A stretch of DNA of 9,067 nt from assembly GCA_023457615.1 (NCBI GenBank), contig JAEWKY010000117.1:1-9067 (forward strand), read 5' to 3'. The stretch comes from Actinomycetes bacterium. Its GTDB lineage: Bacteria; Actinomycetota; Actinomycetes; Actinomycetales; Microbacteriaceae. How positions within the stretch are numbered: the first letter of the stretch is position 1; each line of letters opens with the position of its first letter. Below the pieces are notes generated by a model that worked only from the letters and a program-made list of their open reading frames with translations, did not search any database and was not told the origin of the DNA. Below are positions 5,585-9,067 of the stretch, in pieces. Both the position numbers and the translations under genes were made by a program.

Positions 5585-7543
5585 TCAGTCCTCCGCTGCG
5601 GCTCGATCCGACTGGTAGCGGTCGGCGATCGCCTGCATCACGGAGGTGTCGGCGAGGGTGGTCGTGTCGCCGATGTCGCGACCCTCGGCGACATCCCGCA
5701 GCAGGCGGCGCATGATCTTGCCCGAGCGGGTCTTCGGCAGCTCGGTGACGAGGTGCAGCTCCCGGGGGCGGGCGATCGCGCCGATCGACGTGGCGACGTG
5801 CGCGCGCAAGACGCTCGCGGCATCCTCGAGGTCGGCGAACCGCTGCTTGAGGATCACGAACGCGACGACCGCCTGGCCCGTCGTCTCGTCGGAGGCTCCG
5901 ACGACCGCGGCCTCGGCGACCGCCTCGTGCCCGACGAGGGCCGACTCGATCTCGGCGGTGGAGAGCCGGTGGCCCGACACGTTCATGACGTCGTCGACGC
6001 GGCCGAGCAGCCACAGGTCGCCGTCGTCGTCCAGCCGGGCGCCGTCGCCGGCGAAGTAGGCGCGACCGCCGAACTTCTCCCAGTACGTCTCCTTGTAGCG
6101 GTCCATGTCGCCCCAGATGCCGCGCAGCATCGACGGCCACGGCTCGGTGATGACGAGGAGTCCGCCCTGACCGTTGCCGACGATCCCGCCTTCGTCGTCG
6201 ACGACGTCGATGCGGATGCCGGGCACGGGCACCTGCGCCGAGCCGGGCTTGAGCGAGGTGATGCCGGGCAGCGCGCTCACCATGATCGCGCCCGTCTCGG
6301 TCTGCCACCACGTGTCGACGATCGGCGCGGTGCCGCCGCCGATGACGTCGCGGTACCAGATCCACGCCTCGGGGTTGATGGGCTCGCCCACCGAGCCGAG
6401 CACGCGGATGCTCGAGAGGTCGAACCTGCCCGGGATCTCGCGACCGAGCTTCATGAACGACCGGATGGCGGTGGGCGCCGTGTAGAAGATCGAGACCTTG
6501 TACTTCTCGATGAGCTCCCACCAGCGGCCCGGATGCGGCGTGTCGGGGGTGCCCTCGTACATGACGCTCGTGGCGCCGTTGGCCAGGGGCCCGTAGACGA
6601 CGTAGGTGTGCCCGGTGATCCAGCCGACGTCGGCCGAGCACCAGTAGACGTCGGACTCCGGGTGCAGGTCGAACACGTTCTCGTGCGTGTAGGCCGCCTG
6701 CGTGAGGTAGCCGCCCGACGTGTGCAGGATGCCCTTCGGCTTCCCGGTCGTCCCCGAGGTGTAGAGGATGAAGAGCGGGTTCTCGGCGTCGAACGCCTCC
6801 GCCTCGTGCTCGGGGCTCGCGGCATCCACCGCCTCGTGCCACCAGACGTCGCGCTCGGTCCACTCGACGTCGCCGCCGGTGCGCTTCACGACGAGCACGT
6901 TCTCGACGGTCTCGGCGCCGTCGACCGCGGCATCCACCGTGGGCTTGAGCGGGAACGCCTTGCCCTTGCGGTAGCCGCCGTCGGCCGTGATGACGAGCTT
7001 CGCCTGCGCGTCGTCGATGCGCGCCCGCAGCGACTCGGCGCTGAAGCCTCCGAAGACGACCGAGTGGATGGCCCCGAGCCGCACGACCGCGAGCATCGCG
7101 ATCACGGCCTCCGGGATGTTCGGGAGGTAGATCGCGACCCGGTCGCCGTGGCCGATGCCGAGGGCCGCGAGGGCGTTGGCCGCCTTCTTCACCTCGGTCG
7201 TCAGCTCGGCGTAGGTGAGGGTGCGCGTGTCGCCGGGCTCGCCCTCCCAGTGGTAGGCGACGCGGTCGCCGTTCCCCGCGAGCACGTGGCGGTCGAGGCA
7301 GTTGTACGCGACGTTGAGCTTGCCGTCGGCGAACCAGCGCGCGACGGGGGCCTCCGACCAGTCGAGCACGGTGCTGAAGGGCTCGTGCCAGTGCAGGCGG
7401 TCGCGGGCCTGCTCGCCCCAGAAGGCGATCCGGTCGGCCGTCGCCCGGTCGTAGAGCGCGGGCTGCGCGACCGCGGCCGCCGAGAAGGCGGGGGTCGGCG
7501 GGAACCGGCGCTCCTCGTGGAGCAGGTTGTCGATCGAGTTCAC
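5585..7543 (-). CDS. acs: Acetyl-CoA synthetase (AMP-forming)
   Basis: This 652-aa cytoplasmic enzyme converts acetate, ATP and CoA to acetyl-CoA, AMP and pyrophosphate, and so lets cells grow on or scavenge acetate. The length equals that of typical Acs. The adenylate-forming motifs are intact: A3 YTSGTTGKPKG (261-271), A5 DTWWQTETG (410-418) with the tryptophan that keeps the acyl pocket acetate-sized, A7 with D500 in YFAGD, the hinge GRVDDVMNVSGHR (514-526), and PKTRSGKIMRR with catalytic K609. That lysine is where Pat-type acetyltransferases shut off Acs in other bacteria, so acetylation control is possible. The GTG start at 7543 is chosen because the protein begins at the usual family N terminus and GAGGAAG lies about 11 nt upstream. 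The open frame runs much further upstream but is not Acs-like. It is divergent from the TadA gene and ends against the repeat element. Confidence 0.97.
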   Translation of the reverse strand: MNSIDNLLHEERRFPPTPAFSAAAVAQPALYDRATADRIAFWGEQARDRLHWHEPFSTVLDWSEAPVARWFADGKLNVAYNCLDRHVLAGNGDRVAYHWEGEPGDTRTLTYAELTTEVKKAANALAALGIGHGDRVAIYLPNIPEAVIAMLAVVRLGAIHSVVFGGFSAESLRARIDDAQAKLVITADGGYRKGKAFPLKPTVDAAVDGAETVENVLVVKRTGGDVEWTERDVWWHEAVDAASPEHEAEAFDAENPLFILYTSGTTGKPKGILHTSGGYLTQAAYTHENVFDLHPESDVYWCSADVGWITGHTYVVYGPLANGATSVMYEGTPDTPHPGRWWELIEKYKVSIFYTAPTAIRSFMKLGREIPGRFDLSSIRVLGSVGEPINPEAWIWYRDVIGGGTAPIVDTWWQTETGAIMVSALPGITSLKPGSAQVPVPGIRIDVVDDEGGIVGNGQGGLLVITEPWPSMLRGIWGDMDRYKETYWEKFGGRAYFAGDGARLDDDGDLWLLGRVDDVMNVSGHRLSTAEIESALVGHEAVAEAAVVGASDETTGQAVVAFVILKQRFADLEDAASVLRAHVATSIGAIARPRELHLVTELPKTRSGKIMRRLLRDVAEGRDIGDTTTLADTSVMQAIADRYQSDRAAAED

Positions 7544-7620
7544 AGCGGACTTCTTCCTCGTCTGAATGGACCGGCCGGGCGGCGATGCCGGGGGTCCCCG
7601 AGGTGGGGGTTCCTGCCTCG

Positions 7621-7626
7621 ATCCTA
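7621..7626 (-). promoter_or_regulatory. Possible -10 box for acs
   Basis: On the minus strand TAGGAT fits TANNNT and sits about 78 nt before the acs GTG, giving a leader of roughly 70 nt that contains the ribosome site. No convincing -35 lies 16-18 nt upstream. This is weak evidence, offered as the best candidate close to the gene. Confidence 0.3.
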
Positions 7627-7699
7627 ACCGGCGGGCGGTGGCGAGCGGACCAGGTTTCGCGCCGTGACGGGCTGTGGGAACGTGCCCCGGAAAGGGGGT

Positions 7700-7715
7700 G
7701 CGCAAGGTCTTGCGC
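7700..7715. promoter_or_regulatory. Perfect 7-2-7 palindrome, operator-like
   Basis: GCGCAAG-GT-CTTGCGC. The 2-nt centre is too short for an RNA hairpin loop but suits a dimeric DNA-binding protein. It lies about 157 bp upstream of acs and 30 bp from the TTGCGC box at 7746-7751. The same TTGCGC hexamer occurs in four places here, two in each direction (7700-7705, 7710-7715, 7746-7751 and 7787-7792). The binding protein is unknown; acetate regulators are only a guess from context. Confidence 0.45.
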
Positions 7716-7745
7716 CCGGCGCGGAAACCCACCTCGAACTCCCCA

Positions 7746-7773
7746 TTGCGCTGTCCTCCCTTTGGAGTACACT
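7746..7773 (+). promoter_or_regulatory. Possible promoter for the TadA ATPase gene
   Basis: TTGCGC at 7746-7751, a 16-nt spacer and TACACT at 7768-7773 make a plausible plus-strand -35/-10 pair, which would start RNA near 7780 with a leader of about 320 nt. The region is nearly symmetric: ATTGCGCT (7745-7752) and AGCGCAAT (7786-7793) are exact inverted copies centred on GAGT-AC-ACTC (7765-7774). A weaker opposed promoter (TTGCGC, 17 nt, TACTCC) can therefore be read on the minus strand. Confidence 0.4.
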
Positions 7774-7838
7774 CTTGACCATCCGAGCGCAATCTCGGCT
7801 TGCGACGTCCGCGATTCCCCCCAATCCAGCGTCGCTGT

Positions 7839-7870
7839 GGCGGCGCCTGTTCCCCCCAACGGGCGCCGCC
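7839..7870 (+). terminator. GC-rich hairpin in the TadA leader, possible attenuator
   Basis: GGCGGCGCC (7839-7847) pairs perfectly with GGCGCCGCC (7862-7870) over a 14-nt loop that carries TTCCCCCCAA. The stem is followed by CCTCTCGTTTGATT, which is only weakly T-rich, so termination would be poor or factor-dependent. A second copy of TTCCCCCCAA stands 35 bp upstream and could offer a pyrimidine-rich strand for alternative pairing. It could equally be a DNA site or chance in GC-rich sequence. Confidence 0.3.
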
Positions 7871-8099
7871 CCTCTCGTTTGATTCGCCGGATCCGACGGG
7901 GATCTCGCGGAGGCGGCTCCGGTCGGCCCGGGTCCCGGGCGTCCCGTGCCGCGGCGTACCCCGATCGGCGGCCCGCCACGGAGATCCCCTCGCCGGCGGG
8001 GTACAAGTCGACCTCCTCCCCGGGGACCGCGTCGCGCGGCTCTCCACGACTCCCGCGCCCGACCGGGTCGAGGCGTCGGCGGCGGGCGAAGGTCGGGTC

Positions 8100-9059
8100 A
8101 TGGGAGCCTTCGTCGCGCGTGCCGGCGTGGCCCGCGGTGTCGCTCCGGGCGAGTTCGGCCCGCTCGCCTCCCTCGTCGGCGACGCCGCGGTGACCGACGT
8201 CTTCGTCAACGGCGACGGGTCGGTGAGGGCCGACCGCGGCGCGGGGGCGGTCGCGGTCGAAGGGCTCAGGATCGGCGCCTCGGCCGCCCGCGAGCTCGCC
8301 GTGCGGCTGATCGGACTCGGCGGACGCCATGTCGACGAGGCCACCCCGTGCGTCGACGTGCGCCTCGGCGACGGCGTCCGCGTGCACGCGGTGCTGCCGC
8401 CCGTCTCCACCGGGGGCGCTCTCCTCTCCCTCCGCCTCCCGGCCCCGGTGCGTCCCTCGCTCGACGACCTCTCCGCGCAGGGGTTCTTCGACGTGGTGCC
8501 GGTCGACCGCATCCGGCGGCTCGTCGCACGGCGGGCGAACCTCCTCGTGACCGGAGCGGGCGGCAGCGGCAAGACCACGTTCCTCGCCGCGCTGCTGGCC
8601 GCGGCGCCCCCGCACGAACGGATCGTCGTGCTCGAAGACGTCGCCGAGCTGCGCATCGACCACCCGCACGTGGTCGCGCTCGAGGCGCGGCAGGCCAACC
8701 TCGAGGGCGCGGGCGGCGTCGGGCTCGACCGGCTCGTGCGCGAGGCGCTCCGCATGCGCCCCGATCGGCTCGTCGTCGGAGAGTGCCGCGGGGCGGAGCT
8801 GCGCGAGCTGCTCGCGGCACTCAACACGGGCCACGACGGCGGCGCCGGAACCCTCCACGCCAACTCCCTCGCCGACGTGCCGGCGCGGCTCGAGGCGCTC
8901 GGCGCGCTCGCCGCGATGACCCCGGATGCCGTCGCGCGGCAGGCGGTGAGCGCGTTCGACGCCGTGCTGCATCTCGAGCGCGCGGCGTCCGGACGGCGGC
9001 TCGCGGCGCTCGGCGCGCTCGCGCTCGACCGCCGCGGGCGGCTCGAGGTGACGACGTGA
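8100..9059 (+). CDS. tadA: TadA/CpaF-family secretion ATPase
   Basis: This 319-aa protein is a VirB11/CpaF-type ATPase that would power assembly of a tad (Flp-like) pilus or related secretion machine at the inner face of the membrane. Visible: an N-terminal domain with the typical VTDVFVNG (31-38), VDVRLGDGVRVHAVLPPVS (85-103) and SLRL; Walker A GAGGSGKTT (152-160); an acidic box IVVLEDVAEL (175-184); Walker B with VVGECRGAE (225-233); and the His box NTGHDGGAGTLHANS (242-256). The ATG at 8100 is preceded by GAAGG at 7 nt and gives the usual short N terminus. The same frame is open back to 7800, but without family similarity. No CpaE/Ssd-like gene stands in front, unlike M. tuberculosis Rv3660c before Rv3659c (recalled). 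The next gene overlaps its stop as GTGA. Confidence 0.9.
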   Translation: MGAFVARAGVARGVAPGEFGPLASLVGDAAVTDVFVNGDGSVRADRGAGAVAVEGLRIGASAARELAVRLIGLGGRHVDEATPCVDVRLGDGVRVHAVLPPVSTGGALLSLRLPAPVRPSLDDLSAQGFFDVVPVDRIRRLVARRANLLVTGAGGSGKTTFLAALLAAAPPHERIVVLEDVAELRIDHPHVVALEARQANLEGAGGVGLDRLVREALRMRPDRLVVGECRGAELRELLAALNTGHDGGAGTLHANSLADVPARLEALGALAAMTPDAVARQAVSAFDAVLHLERAASGRRLAALGALALDRRGRLEVTT

Positions 9060-9067
9060 CCCCGCCC
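9056..9067 (+). CDS. Start of the next gene, cut by the window end (probably a TadB-like membrane protein)
   Basis: GTG at 9056 overlaps the ATPase stop (TGA, 9057-9059) and opens a frame with V-T-P-P before the window ends. Only four codons are seen, so the identity is inferred from gene order alone: CpaF-type ATPases are usually followed by type II secretion F-domain (TadB) proteins. Confidence 0.35.

Larger units (their letters stand above)
7544..8099. other. Divergent intergenic region between acs and the TadA ATPase gene
   Basis: This stretch of 556 bp holds no gene I can support. Seen in it: the acs ribosome site, a possible acs -10 box, a 7-2-7 palindrome, a symmetric promoter-like core around 7745-7793, a 5-bp hairpin (CCGAG-CGCAAT-CTCGG, 7783-7798), a 9-bp hairpin and a 10-bp direct repeat TTCCCCCCAA (7815-7824 and 7850-7859). 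From about 7880 to 8099 the frame of the ATPase is open and fairly GC3-rich but encodes an arginine/proline-rich stretch with no family similarity; I read it as leader, not protein. No known riboswitch was recognised. Confidence 0.6.

Noticed and set aside
4790..7627. Very long plus-strand open frame opposite acs and part of the nuclease gene
   Set aside because: It is antisense to a complete Acs with all motifs; the product is a low-complexity R/V/D/A-rich shadow caused by high GC.
7624..7746. 40-codon minus-strand ORF with GGGAGG 8 nt before its ATG, possible acs leader peptide
   Set aside because: The proline/arginine-rich product has no recognisable features, and the nearby promoter-like boxes would start RNA inside or after its ribosome site.
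7775..7780. TTGACC as a plus-strand -35 box
   Set aside because: No TANNNT-like -10 is found 16-18 nt downstream; the TTGCGC/TACACT pair just upstream is better.
7544..8972. Minus-strand open frames continuing upstream of acs into the TadA gene
   Set aside because: The sequence before the Acs N terminus has no family similarity and the upper part is antisense to the ATPase.

Overview
The window is GC-rich DNA (third codon positions almost all G or C) from a high-GC Gram-positive actinobacterium, most likely Microbacteriaceae or a close relative. This rests on codon use, PASTA-type bifunctional PBP content, a probable leaderless start, and gene order. From memory, the order recalls the Mycobacterium tuberculosis block running from Rv3659c (CpaF-like ATPase) through acs, Rv3678c (RidA family) and a DUF4177 gene to ponA2 and Rv3683, but here it is strongly compressed.

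Layout: (1) 13-89, tRNA-Pro(CGG) on the minus strand. (2) 114-3679, a minus-strand operon of a PonA2-like class A penicillin-binding protein and a membrane-anchored metallophosphoesterase, joined by a GTGA stop/start overlap; the tRNA lies 24 nt downstream on the same strand. (3) 3680-3732, a 53-bp divergent promoter region with a perfect 6-2-6 palindrome and a probable leaderless promoter for the PBP gene. (4) 3733-4352, plus-strand pair of a 53-aa DUF4177 protein and a RidA-family protein with an ATGA overlap. (5) 4353-5584, an island between two convergent genes (RidA and acs). It holds one gene, an orphan AbiEi-type winged-helix protein fused to a DUF559/Vsr-like nuclease domain, bracketed on both sides by copies of a 16-17 bp repeat (GTGCGTTTCTCCGGAG and its complement). 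(6) 5585-7543, acetyl-CoA synthetase acs on the minus strand. (7) 7544-8099, a 556-bp divergent regulatory region with palindromes and hairpins. (8) 8100-9059, a TadA/CpaF-family secretion ATPase on the plus strand, followed by the first codons of an overlapping next gene.

Most genes are core actinobacterial functions: cell-wall synthesis, reactive-imine detoxification, acetate activation and a tad-type pilus ATPase. The part that ordinary annotation does not explain is the repeat-bracketed nuclease island. On each side the repeat forms an inverted pair with a spacer of exactly 55 nt. Extra copies are stacked outward at an exact 21-bp period, and the whole unit fills the gap between two convergent stop codons. 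That is the best candidate here for an undescribed cassette. All calls come from reading the sequence; no database search was run.
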